Assembly: GCA_019096195.1 (NCBI GenBank)
Contig: JAGTXK010000178.1
Coordinates: forward strand, 210,424-274,423
Source: Boletus sp. NGJ
Taxonomy: Eukaryota; Basidiomycota; Agaricomycetes; Boletales; Boletaceae
Length of the DNA: 64,000 bases
Direction of reading: 5' to 3'
The notes under the pieces were generated by a model. The model was not told the origin of the DNA and did not search any database. It saw only the letters and a list, made by a program, of their open reading frames with translations. Shown here piece after piece: positions 1 to 9,694 of this stretch. The translations under genes and the position numbers were made by a program. The first letter of the stretch is position 1. Every line of letters starts with the position of its first letter.

Positions 1-241
1 ACGTCTCTGCGAGTTCGGATAATTCGGCATAGATCGCTTGCATGACTCTGGAGAGCAGGTCTCCGAGTGGCACCTGACCATCGTGAACGACGGGGAGCTC
101 CATATTTAGCTGCTCCACAGCGGGTTCGTGTTCCAGATGGCCATTTCCTGTCAGTCCGTTCAGGACAGCGAGGGCCTCCCCCTTTTGTTTCAGCATGTCG
201 AAGGCGCTCCGGCTCGTGCCATTTGTCGCTGAAGGGTCCAT
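1..241 (-). CDS. MED14: Mediator complex subunit 14 (MED14/Rgr1), 5' end only
   Basis: This is the first exon of a gene that runs off the left edge of the window. The - strand is open from the ATG at 241 to base 1, which is 80 codons. Near the end it reads [19 protein letters not shown] followed by [14 protein letters not shown], which I recognise as the conserved N-terminal block of fungal MED14. MED14 is the scaffold that joins the head, middle and tail modules of Mediator in the nucleus and links activators to RNA polymerase II. The first ~45 residues are poorly conserved low-complexity sequence, as usual. The start was chosen because it is the only ATG giving an open frame into the conserved block. 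The gene is head-to-head with NDUFV1, 230 bp apart. The rest of the protein (normally over 1000 aa) is outside the window. Confidence 0.82.
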   Translation of the reverse strand, partial: MDPSATNGTSRSAFDMLKQKGEALAVLNGLTGNGHLEHEPAVEQLNMELPVVHDGQVPLGDLLSRVMQAIYAELSELAET

Positions 242-471
242 CGAGGAGGGTCCCAGTCAAGGAGGTGAGTGGTTCACGTACGTCGCCAGCGTCGAGCACT
301 GAGAGAAAGCTCGAGCACGCGAAAAGAGAGTCCAAAGCTTTATTACTTAGCCGACGAGAACAAGGAGAAACCCGCCACGCGATCGTACAGTGTCACGTGG
401 CCCGGGATCTTCCGGGGCTCAACTCGAGCCTTCTCGGGTCGAATACAACAGCAACGACGACGAGCTCAGCC
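242..471. promoter_or_regulatory. bidirectional promoter region between MED14 and NDUFV1
   Basis: The 230 bp between the two divergent start codons must hold both 5' UTRs and both core promoters. I see no clear TATA box for either gene, as expected for housekeeping promoters. The role is inferred from position. Confidence 0.5.
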
Positions 472-2165
472 ATGCTCAAGGTGTCATCAAAACCAGCTGC
501 TCTCTTACAGAAGCAGTCTCCGGCGCTCTTGCGCGCTCTTGCAACCGTTTCGGACCCACCAATCCGTCGCTACGGCGGACTGAAGGACCAAGACCGTATA
601 TTCACCAACGTTTATTGTAGACACGATCATGGTCTGAAGGGGGCCTTGGTCAGTCTACATACTCTCCTTTGTTGTGTTCTGAAAATTAAACTCATCCCTC
701 CAGTCCCGCGGCGACTGGCACCGGACAAAAGACGTCATTCTGAAAGGCGACTCTTGGATCATCCAAACCATTAAAGACTCTGGACTCAGGGGACGCGGAG
801 GTGCCGGTTTCCCTAGCGGGCTCAAGTGGTCGTTTATGAACAAGCCCGGCTGGGAGAAGGATAAGCGGTATGTCTTTTCTCTAGCCATCTTCCATCGGGC
901 TCACTTCGTCTTAGGCCCCGCTACCTTGTGGTCAATGCGGACGAGGGTGAACCGGGGACGTGCAAAGATCGCGAGATCCTTCGTGGTGATCCTCATAAAC
1001 TTGTCGAGGGCTGTCTCGTCGCTGGTCGCTCCATGAACGCGAACGCCGCCTACATCTACATTCGTGGAGAGTTCGTTCAAGAGGCTAACCATCTCCAGCA
1101 AGCCATTACAGAGGCATACCGCGCTGGCTTACTCGGTAAAAATGCCTGTGGTTCGGGGTACTCATTCGACGTTTACGTTCACCGCGGAGCTGGCGCGTAC
1201 ATCTGTGGCGAGGAAACAGCCCTTATTGAATCCATCGAGGGTAAACAAGGGAAACCACGTTTGAAGCCACCTTTCCCTGCTGACGTCGGTCTCTTTGGTT
1301 GCCCAACAACTGTCGCGAACGTCGAGACCGTCGCTGTCGCACCAACCATTTGTCGACGCGGGGCAACCTGGTTTGCCGGTTTCGGTCGGGAGCGTAATCA
1401 GGGTACAAAAGTTTTCTGTATCAGTGGCCACGTCAACAACCCATGCGTGGTCGAGGAAGAAATGAGTATCCCACTCAAGGAACTCATTGAGCGACATTGC
1501 GGCGGTGTCAGAGGTGGTTGGGACAATCTACTTGGGATCATTCCCGGTGGAAGTTCTGTCCCTGTATTACCGATCAATAAATGTTCTGAGGTTCTTATGG
1601 ACTACGATTCGCTGAAAGATGCACAGTCGGGATTGGGCACGGGTGCTGTAATCGTCATGGACAAGAGCACGGACATTGTCGCTGCTATTGCACGGTTCTC
1701 TTCAGTGAGTCCCTCCTATGATTACTCACATTTTCTTGTTGACGAGTCTCCTAGTTCTACAAACACGAGTCTTGTGGTCAATGTACTCCCTGTCGTGAGG
1801 GTACCACATGGATGATGAACATGATGAACCGTATGGTCGAAGGCCGAGCCCACCGTCGAGAAATTGACATGCTTCTTGAGCTCACGTAAGGTGCTCGTCT
1901 ACTTGTTTGATGCAAGTCGCCTAATTTTGTCTACAGTAAGCAAGTCGAAGGTCGCACGATCTGCGCTCTTGGGGATGCTGCTGCGTGGCCAATCCAAGGT
2001 CTTATGCGTCATTTCCGTCCCGAAGTCGAGGCTCGCATCGACGCATTCCGTGCTGCCAACGGCGGCGTTTTGTTCGGTGGCCAGTTGAAAAGCCAAGTGG
2101 ATCCAATGCTGGCAGTGCCAGACAATCTGGGTGCAAATCTGATAGAGCCAGGCGATAGAGTATAA
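472..2165 (+). CDS. NDUFV1: NADH:ubiquinone oxidoreductase 51 kDa flavoprotein subunit (complex I)
   Basis: This subunit binds NADH, FMN and the N3 [4Fe-4S] cluster at the tip of the mitochondrial complex I peripheral arm. Exons are 472-648, 704-867, 915-1704, 1755-1885 and 1937-2165; all junctions keep frame and give 496 aa, the usual length. Visible landmarks are an N-terminal presequence rich in K/R/S/A (residues ~1-25), the glycine-rich nucleotide loop [14 protein letters not shown], the block [28 protein letters not shown], and the cluster ligand motif [10 protein letters not shown] in exon 4, with a further conserved cysteine in exon 5 ([11 protein letters not shown]). The first exon reads ...[14 protein letters not shown], where relatives often have Met/Lys instead of Cys/Arg. 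The gene looks intact and expressed. A decayed copy of its last two exons lies at 6084-6500. Confidence 0.95.
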
Positions 2166-3109
2166 TGTTCATATTCACATCGTCCCTGACAATTTCATAT
2201 TTAGACTCATTTCGGACCCACATATTGATCGCGGAGCGTTCCAGGATTGACAGCCAATACTCTGACATCATTAACGTTTGTTGCATCCGTAGTCCCTCCA
2301 TGCTGGCAAGACATCTTATAGATTGCCAACTTGGACAACAGTTAACTCACTTAGCGTCCGGACCCGATTATCGAACATGGGGTTTCCAATACAACCAGTT
2401 CCCGTATCGCCAACTCGTTTCGTTGCCATCTGGATCACTGACATGCAGGTTGTGTTCAACAAGTTTATATGGTTGGTTCAAATTCTCAGCGGAGTCTCGT
2501 TGTGACGGAATCGTGAACGTCCGTATAGGCTTTACAGTACTGGTGCACGATCTGCGTTGTCCAACTGCGTCACTAGCACTCAAGTATTCGTATCTCCCAC
2601 ACAACACGGAACGATGTTCAGCTAGCCCTCTCTACCGAAGCACGAACGGTTAATTAGGAAACGAGCTGCAGGGACGAACTATCTGAGGTACACCTGTCTG
2701 CGTTTAGCCTGGGCCTTTTGACGCAGTCTGGTCGCTTACTGCATTGTCGTAAAAAAAGGGGGGAGAAAACTGTGGTGTCTGTTATCATGGCGCGAGCTCT
2801 GGGATCTCATGTTCAATTGGCTGTAAGTTATGTCTCAACGTATCTGCTTCGTGAAGCGTGGCGGGCCTCAAGCGACGAATTCCTCTGGTGGTTTGTTCGG
2901 TCTGTGCGCAGATCGAGACCGCCCGCTGCAGTTATCGTAGCGGCGCTATACCCGCCAATCCCTGACTCCGTGTAGTAGCAACACACACATTCGCAGTAGG
3001 AAATAGACACGTAAAAAAGGTCACAACTCTATCTCGTTCCTTGGACCTGCAATCGCCAGCTTTATCGCAGAGCCCTGCGCTTCGAATTCAGACTCACCGT
3101 CATCATTGG
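2166..3109. other. intergenic, downstream of NDUFV1
   Basis: This stretch holds the NDUFV1 3' UTR and unassigned sequence. Open frames here (for example + 2165-2653) have no recognisable protein features and cross the stop codon of NDUFV1 in another frame, so I do not call them. Confidence 0.5.
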
Positions 3110-4370
3110 AGCCCGCCTTCCTCATTTTGCAGTCCCAGCCTCTGCTGCATGCAACATGGCTTCCTTTGACAAGGGAGGGGTTTCATGTGCTTCAAAATAA
3201 GTTGGTACACGCGACTCGGAGAGTTGTTATTATCACCGCTGGACCAGCCACCCATAATATTCCAGCTATTGGAGTCTCAGCCACGAACCCCCAGGAAAGA
3301 AAAGGTAATTCTTACAGCTTCAAGCACCTCCACAAATAGGTCATCCTTGAACATGGCGTCATACATAGCAGGGCTAATCTGAATCCCTTGCGTGTTGAGG
3401 ATGTCAGGAGCAACCACCCTCGCATCTGCAAGCTCAGTATGAGCATGCAACAGGTCAACACATAACGGTTTTGCAGATCAGGCAGATCGGAGATTCCTTG
3501 AAGCTGAAAAATAAAGTACGACAAAATGTAAGTGTGCACTAGTATTTGATCGCAGGCTAATAAAATGCACCTGAGTCATTTGGAAGAGATTCCTCATGCT
3601 CGTTGCATATAATCGTCGCCGTCGTTAATGCAAAGCCAGAGCAAGCAATCACTTCCGGTGGGTAATAAGTGCCCTCGCTGCCGAGAAATTTAATGTCGAA
3701 CTGCGCTCAGGCCTTATTCAAAGCGGTGACATCAAGCTACGATTGATCAAATGTCAGATGAGAGGGCACACATGTTCAACGAGATGACAGATGCACCCCT
3801 TTATTCCGTGGGAGGTCAAAATAAGGTCCGAGTCGTGCAAATAGACCATTTCGATCGATTTTAGCGGGAAACGTGATGGTGAGGGGTTCGTCATTGGATT
3901 TGACCCAATAATCTGCGGATTATTGGGTCAAATCCAATGACGTCTCCAGAATCTACCATCAGCCCCCGAAGGGGCCTCGGGTTGTTCTCCATAGCAATGA
4001 TATCCAGCGTGGCAGCGTTGGCAACATTTGGCCCCTGGACAACATGTTCCAAATAAAATGCGCAACTTGAAGCATAAATTTTCATGGGAAACAACACGGA
4101 CAAATAACCTTTTCCTGATTTGGTAAGACGTTCCTGCGGTCCCGTTTGCTTGGACTTGCACGTTTCTCGCCGAGAAAACCCTCCTCTGGAAGTCGGGGAT
4201 CGTACGATCTCCTGATGAAACAGACGCTTAAAGTTCTCCGTGTCCCCGAGTAGAAGGCTCCAAGTAAGACTGCGTGGACGCGAGAAAAGAACCATGCATG
4301 ATCGTTGGTGGGATTGACCAGACTGGGTATATCTGGATCCCATGGATGTCTTCCTGAATGGACCATATCA
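3110..4370 (-). pseudogene. decayed multi-exon gene of unknown function
   Basis: Reading the - strand from ~4370 to ~3110 gives protein-like segments that change frame. The first are DPDIPSLVNPTNDHAWFFSR (frame 1), DTENFKRLFHQEIVRSPTS (frame 2) and FSARNVQVQANGTAGTSYQI (frame 3), all within about 250 bp and without plausible introns between them. Further downstream come EGTYYPPEVIACSGFALTTA, ISDLPDLQNRYV and NTQGIQISPAMYDAMFKDDL, separated by GT...AG stretches that look like introns. The frame changes inside the first part point to at least two indels, so I call it a pseudogene. I do not recognise the family. It could instead be a gene with unusual tiny introns, but no GT/AG pairs fit at the frame changes. 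Confidence 0.5.
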
Positions 4371-4858
4371 GTGATTTGTCAAGCAATACGGGACTCTCGA
4401 GGAAACTGGTTCGTCTCGATGGTTTTATCGGATGCCCTTAATATCGCACGTGAGGTGGTCTGCATTAGTTAGTGTCTAGTATGTGCAGCTCGCGCGGGCT
4501 TATAGTAACAGATAACGCTGTACCTTCTTTATTGTGTACGTACAGAAGGTTGGTGTTCTAAAGACCAACTTTTTATTTCTTCCCCCCTTCCCCAAAAGAC
4601 ATCTTGATGGAAATGGACTTTGGAAGGACACGGAGGGATACATGAAAAGAAAGCAAAGCCGTATCAGTCGCAATGATAGCCCTGTACAGTACGTATACAA
4701 CCGCGTACGCCAGTAGTCCGAACCTACGATAAACAACAAAGGAAAAACAAACTCGAAGTCCAGAGTTACACAATTGCGCCATGGTACAAGGTGCATGAAA
4801 GGAATTCACGAGGAGTGGAAAACGATGTCAAAAAAGAGTCGGACATGTCATGCAATAT
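4371..4858. other. intergenic, no gene seen
   Basis: This lies between the decayed gene and the 3' end of the membrane protein gene and probably includes the 3' UTR of the latter. The open frames here overlap each other and show no domain signal. Confidence 0.45.
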
Positions 4859-5771
4859 TTATATATCTTCGACGAACTTCGAACCTGCGTGCGTCCAAAC
4901 GGAACCGTTAGACATCGTCGGGCGATGGTGGTGATCACCATGATCACCACCAGGGGTGTGTGCCTCGCGACTTTCGTCCACGCTTGCACATTCTCTCGGA
5001 GACGATACGGGGGACGACAGCGGCGACTGTGACCGCTGCAACGCCCCCTGCGACGCCGTCTTCGGAAAGGGATCCGTATACGTATACGCATACGGTGAGT
5101 GGATAAACCCACCCTCCGTATCCGACGAGGGTGACTCGACGACACGGACGCCGTTACCCTCGACACCGCCGCGCGTATCCTGTCTGAGAACTGGGAGAGA
5201 CCTCAAATGGCCACCGAGTTCAGGATCAGCGCGGCCTTCATGATCTGAATGAGACGCCCATTCGTCATCTGAGCCAGCTCGGATCCAACCACGCCCACCT
5301 CGTCGCCCTCGCCCCTCTCCACTCGAGCCAGTTCCGGTGGTACTCTGCCAAAAAAGTTTCACCTTGTCACCAAGCGATCCCAAACCGACCGTCGACGTCG
5401 ACGGTCCCGCAAAGCTCGAACCGGAGTTCAACGTGTGCTCGCGCGTGCGTCGGTAGCGCTCTCTGCGAGCGGTACGGTCTTGGTCCGTCGGTTCGTGATG
5501 GCGGAGGAGGTAAAAGACTGCTGCACAGCAGACGACGATCAAGACGCTCAATGCCACTACGAGCCCGATGAATGCTGGATGAAGGAGCGTAAGAGGGAGA
5601 ACCAGTCAGCCCGCGAACATACAAACCAAAGCCAACAAGAAACGAGTGCCCACCGCCCTGAGAGCCATCGATTTCAGGGACTTGACGTGTCCTGAGGTGC
5701 ATCGTTCTGCGTGTGGCGTTGTCGGCGAATGGAGCTAAGGGCGAGTCGGACGCGGGGGTCGTGCGTTTCAT
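4859..5771 (-). CDS. single-pass membrane protein, unknown function
   Basis: Two exons (5771-5627 and 5574-4859) are joined across a 52-bp intron with GTTTGT donor and ATCCAG acceptor. Phase is kept and the product is 286 aa. A single hydrophobic helix spans residues ~49-70 (FIGLVVALSVLIVVCCAAVF), directly after a short polar N-terminus and a conserved-looking segment RTRQVPEIDGSQGGG. The rest is a hydrophilic tail that starts with a basic stretch (RTARRERYRRTREH), as expected for a cytosolic stop-transfer flank, and is rich in Ser, Gly, Asp and His. Start choice is uncertain: in-frame ATGs exist at 5822, 5771 and 5702, and the last (MHLRTRQVPE) would fit if the N-terminus is short. I do not recognise a named family. 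Confidence 0.72.
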
Positions 5772-6083
5772 TTTTAATGTTGTTTTATCTCCTTTGGATT
5801 TGGAGGGTGGATCAGAGAGCACTTAAAGTGGGTATTTGAGGAAGGCTGCTCGAGAAAGGGAATGGTGTTCTATGAGCCACACGGCGAGCACGCTGCGCGA
5901 GGTAGATAAATGTGGCACAGTTTTGGATATGCCTTTTTGGAGGCCACTCTGGGGCTACACGTTGGACTTGAACAGCACACAACACTAGTGCGTACTCTAA
6001 AACGCGGATCCATTGCAGGTATACTTCGGCCACAACGCATATGGTTGGGACCGCCAACTTGGAAGAGCTATGCATCATTGCAT
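5772..6083. other. intergenic, upstream of the membrane protein gene
   Basis: This is the presumed promoter and 5' UTR of the - strand membrane protein gene. No TATA box or coding segment is evident. Confidence 0.4.
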
Positions 6084-6500
6084 GGGTGATGAACATGATG
6101 AACCGTCTGGTCGAAGGTCACGCACGGTCGAGAAATTGCCATACTTCTTGAGCTCAGGTATGGTTTTTATCTGACACTTGTTCAATACAAGTCACCTAAG
6201 GGCTAATTCCGTTTACAACAAACAAGTCGAAGGACGCACGAACCATGCTCTTGAGAACGGCTAAATCGAGTTCTCAAGATCATCTCATGCGCCGTTATTT
6301 CTGATTGCGCCGTTATTTCTGATCCGAAATTGGATGTTGATGCTCGCACGATCGACGCACTCCGGATCCCTGTCGCAACTGTGGCGTTTTGCTCGATAGT
6401 CGGTTGAAGAGCCCGCACCGGTGGATTCAACATGGTAGCGCTAGACGGCCAGATACAAGTCCGATAGAGCTAGGTAATAGACTATGATGTTCATAACCTC
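6084..6500 (+). pseudogene. decayed duplicate of the NDUFV1 3' end
   Basis: The stretch aligns with 1812-2180 of the functional gene. MNMMNR-(L/M)-VEG, the EI..LLEL end of exon 4, the last intron in degenerate form, and the QVEGRT start of exon 5 can all be followed, as can the 3' UTR start ATGATGTTCAT. Substitutions, small indels and a stop soon after QVEGRT destroy the frame. The intron is retained, so the copy arose by DNA duplication, not by retroposition. It lies ~4.3 kb from its source in the same orientation. The conserved CGQCTPC motif is not included. Confidence 0.8.
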
Positions 6501-7541
6501 AACCTCATCCTCGCAATCCCATATCCACAGACCTCTTTCGAACTTACAATTCAACCCTGCAGTTACGGTGCCACAAGGTTGACATTGATACGCTTACGCG
6601 ATGCTAAAGCTGGCCACGCTGTGCTTTGACATCGCGAACGTCAGATATTTTGAAACGTCGTGCTCAGCTGGTCTTACAAGTTACTGGCCGGTACAACATT
6701 GAATACTTTGCCCAGACTTGGACGGCAGTCGAGTTTCAACCTCAGTCAGGTGGACACGACAGGAACAGCCATGAAATGTAAGCATTTCATCGAGTCTTGG
6801 CAATCGAGGGATGAGCTCACGTTTGAGCAGTGCGTTGGTAGACTATAGCTTGGACGGGTAAGTCTGTCAGAACGTTTTTCATGACCGCTCAGGCTCATGA
6901 CCAGGTGCCTGTATGCGGACAGTGTACCGATGTCATACTTCATCGCGACCATTTGTCGTAAGAATCATAAGATAACAAAATGTCTACTGTATCAATGGAC
7001 AACCGCTAGTCCATCAAGGAATGGAGGTCGCAAGTTCTTGTCGTTAGCAACTGCCGGTTTCTTTGTCACAGTCGTGTCCAATTTATCAATTTCTGTCAGA
7101 TCACACTCCTGATCTGCCATGACGTATATTCAAGAGTCTTAGGTAAGCCTCCGAACTTCGGTAGTTCGCAATTACTGGAGTTTATTCGTGGCGTTAGTTC
7201 ATACCGTCGAACTTGAATATACAGGTGAAGACGCTTTTTCTTGCATCCAGGAACTGTCAGGTTAGCATCTATGTCTCGGATCGTGATTCGGTCCTACTAA
7301 TGTTGTCTCCGAGGGGTGTCACCAATCACCCCTGGAGGTTCAAACTTGAAGGAGCCCGCGCACGTCGAACGCGGAATAAGGAACGTCACGCCGGCGTTTA
7401 TTGACACGTCTCGTCTGGGCCTGGTACTGCCTAATCCATGCTAGGGGTTGCCCTCTCAGTCGACACATAAAATGGCCTAGTATCACTTGGGAAGGATGCA
7501 TCAACACTCCCCCTTCCATTATCTGAACTCAGCAGTATATC
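6501..7541. other. intergenic, degenerate sequence
   Basis: No intact gene is seen. Short stretches around 6780-6990 resemble words of NDUFV1 exon 3 in scrambled order, but too weakly to call. The last ~100 bp are the promoter and 5' UTR of the secreted protein gene. Confidence 0.4.
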
Positions 7542-8121
7542 ATGTTCAATACTTTCGGGAAGCTTTTCTGTGGTGCAGCGCTCGCAAGCGCCGCACTTGC
7601 ACAGAGCATCTCCATCATCGCACCCGCTGCACAAACCACCCTACAGGCCTCTTCGAGCCTCGTCGTTGAGCTTCAAGAACTTGTGCGTGTCATATCTCGG
7701 AGCTGTCCATTGTTCCTTTCCCTAGCACCACTTCGAAGGTCGTCCTGACTCATTGACATTGACATAGCCAGGACCCGAGAGTGTTGTGGAAGCCGGGATG
7801 GCGATCGGCTTCATAGCCTGCCCAAACAGCGTGTGTCCGGACGTCACCCAGAACCTGGGCTCCATCGTCTACAATGGTCCTTTCGCTCCAAAGTCCAACA
7901 GCGCGGATATTCACGCGTATGAAAACTTCACGGTGATCGTTCCAAGCTTCACCAATGGTCCTATGCAGATTGGTGTAGCACGCTTTTACTTGTATGGGGT
8001 GTGTATCTCTCCCTTTTCATTGTTTCAAAACACCGATGCTGACACCACGTGAAAGCCGTACTCAATCCCGAAGCTGGACTATGCGACTACTACCGTCTAT
8101 GTCGTGGGTTCGACTGGCTAA
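7542..8121 (+). CDS. small secreted protein, family A (copy 1)
   Basis: Three exons (7542-7682, 7768-7998, 8056-8121), all phase 0, give 145 aa. A signal peptide is clear (MFNTFGKLFCGAALASAALA, cleavage near AQS). The mature part has a C-x4-C pair (CPNSVC), the block GSIVYNGPF and the motif YENFTVIVPS with an N-glycosylation site. The same exon layout and motifs occur in the pair at 57656 and 60658, so the three form one family of extracellular beta-rich proteins that I know only as uncharacterised in agaricomycetes. The C-terminus here (PYSIPKLDYATTTVYVVGST) differs from the LNQTITI ending of the others. The third-exon acceptor (GTGAAAG) is weak; an acceptor a few codons later (CCGAAG) would also keep frame. 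Confidence 0.72.
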
Positions 8122-8576
8122 GGATACCCATAATTTGGCATCTATGCAACAGATTTCTTCCGGATCTAGGGCAGCTTGTAATCTTGTGTGAGAAATACCA
8201 ATTCTGCATGTGAGACTTTGCTCGCCACTTGGAGAATGTCTGTGGGTTACTTGTGGATGAATTGAAATCTTAGTTTTTAACTGAGACAGTATAACATCAG
8301 CATAAATGGATGAAGAGATCAATTTAGGCTGAGTCTGAGGTCAACGGGATGTGACAGAATCCGTCCAATGCGGTGTCGCATTCTTCAACCACGCACAATC
8401 ACTTTGGATTTTCTAGCACGTTATATACACGGCTAAAAAGGATGTCACAGCATACACGGGTGCATGTTAATTGTAGCATGAGCATAAACCAGTCACAGCA
8501 GAGTCGACCATACTAAACAGCATTCCATCGAACCAGACTTGAACGTCCTCCAATCTATATCTTCTTCATCTTGCAA
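8122..8576. other. intergenic between convergent genes
   Basis: This holds the 3' UTRs of the secreted protein gene (+) and the 76-aa gene (-). No further coding signal is seen. Confidence 0.45.
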
Positions 8577-8929
8577 TCACAAGGCGGGCGGGCCATCATA
8601 CAGCAGTCGACCGTCAACTTCGATTCCGGTGAGGATTGCTCTTCCCTCGGCTATGCTGTAATGAAAGCATGAGAAAAAATGTGCAACGGATGCATATAAT
8701 TACATCATGATATACACAGAGCCGCAAGAGTTTCGGGAGTGCGCCCATCGAGGGTTGTCTAATATCAATCTCATCAGTCTGACCGAGTTCAATCACGTCA
8801 CTCCAGACGAGGACGTACCGGGGCAGCAATGGCAGCTACAACAACAGCGAGAACAAAAAGAAGCACAATTGGAAGTTGCGCGAAGGGCAAGCGTAGACAT
8901 TCGTGGCATAAAGTGCTCCTTTTTATCAT
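8577..8929 (-). CDS. small three-exon protein with N-terminal hydrophobic segment
   Basis: Exons 8929-8819, 8758-8718 and 8655-8577 splice in frame (GTACGT...ATTAG, then GTGTAT...TACAG) to 76 aa. The N-terminus contains a strong hydrophobic core, LPIVLLFVLAVVVAAIAAP, which looks like a signal peptide or single membrane anchor. The mature part reads TLDGRTPETLAALIAEGRAI and ends LLYDGPPAL. No exon is long enough to stand out alone; the case rests on the three junctions, the hydrophobic core and codon-like composition. The frame stays open for 9 codons upstream of the chosen ATG (with CPRHGG), so a further 5' exon is possible. Family unknown. Confidence 0.45.
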
Positions 8930-9694
8930 GATTCCTCCATGCCGTGGACATCATGTCTGTCGTGTGCGGAGAACACAGCAAATTTTGGGAGGGGTCGGCA
9001 ATCTGGTTTGTGGGTCGATGTCGATGTCGATGAGCGCTAACATGAAAAGTTGATGCGGTGTCCTATCTCACGTACGCACCGGGATCCCCCTCGACCGATC
9101 GAGGGCGCACCGGTTCTGAGGGTACACCTCCCGTTTGAAGGACTCTGTACGGGTTTCGTTCAAGTTCCTCTGTTACCGGGCCTGTCACATTCCAGAGACG
9201 TGATCTCTCTCCCCGTTTTGACTTTTGGGGTTGCTCTCGAGTCTCGAGGTCAGTTATCGGATTCGCTGCCGCGCTCGTATTCTCTGTCCCCTCCGAAACG
9301 ACACGAAACTGTTGGACTTTGTCGCTCGCTTGACCACGAAACTCGCCAAGGGCTCCAAAGTGGAGTGACCAAAGCATCGTGGGTTCTGCGACATTGTTCA
9401 ACTCTGCCCGAAGGTTATCACAATACGGTATTGAGCCGCCCGCGCGTGTGATTAATGAGATTGACGGGTGCATCATCGTCTCAAGTGACCTTGACTTGGG
9501 AGTTTGTAGTGACTGAACGTGACACAAGCGCAAACAGTCATGTCATCCTCGTGAATCGATTAGGTAGTAGTATCCCCATTTCCTACAAAACACAAATGAT
9601 GAAAAAACATGTGTTCGTGAATGTCAAGTATTGCAATGCATCAATGTTCACAACATATATATATAAACAAAAAAAAAAACAAGAGGGAAACGTT
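8930..9694. other. intergenic, one doubtful open frame
   Basis: A 156-codon - strand frame (9533-9063) and a 133-codon + frame (9050-9451) overlap each other. Neither shows a domain, signal peptide or clear splice context. The - strand one is Arg/Glu/Pro-rich and could be an upstream exon of the 76-aa gene, but I cannot support it. The right end is the 3' UTR of the kinase. Confidence 0.4.

Noticed and set aside
67-774. 235-codon + frame starting before NDUFV1
   Set aside because: It reads through the MED14 antisense, the promoter and intron 1; only the part from 472 to 648 is coding.
6780-7060. Scattered resemblance to NDUFV1 exon 3
   Set aside because: Matches are short, out of order and could be chance; only 6084-6500 aligns convincingly.
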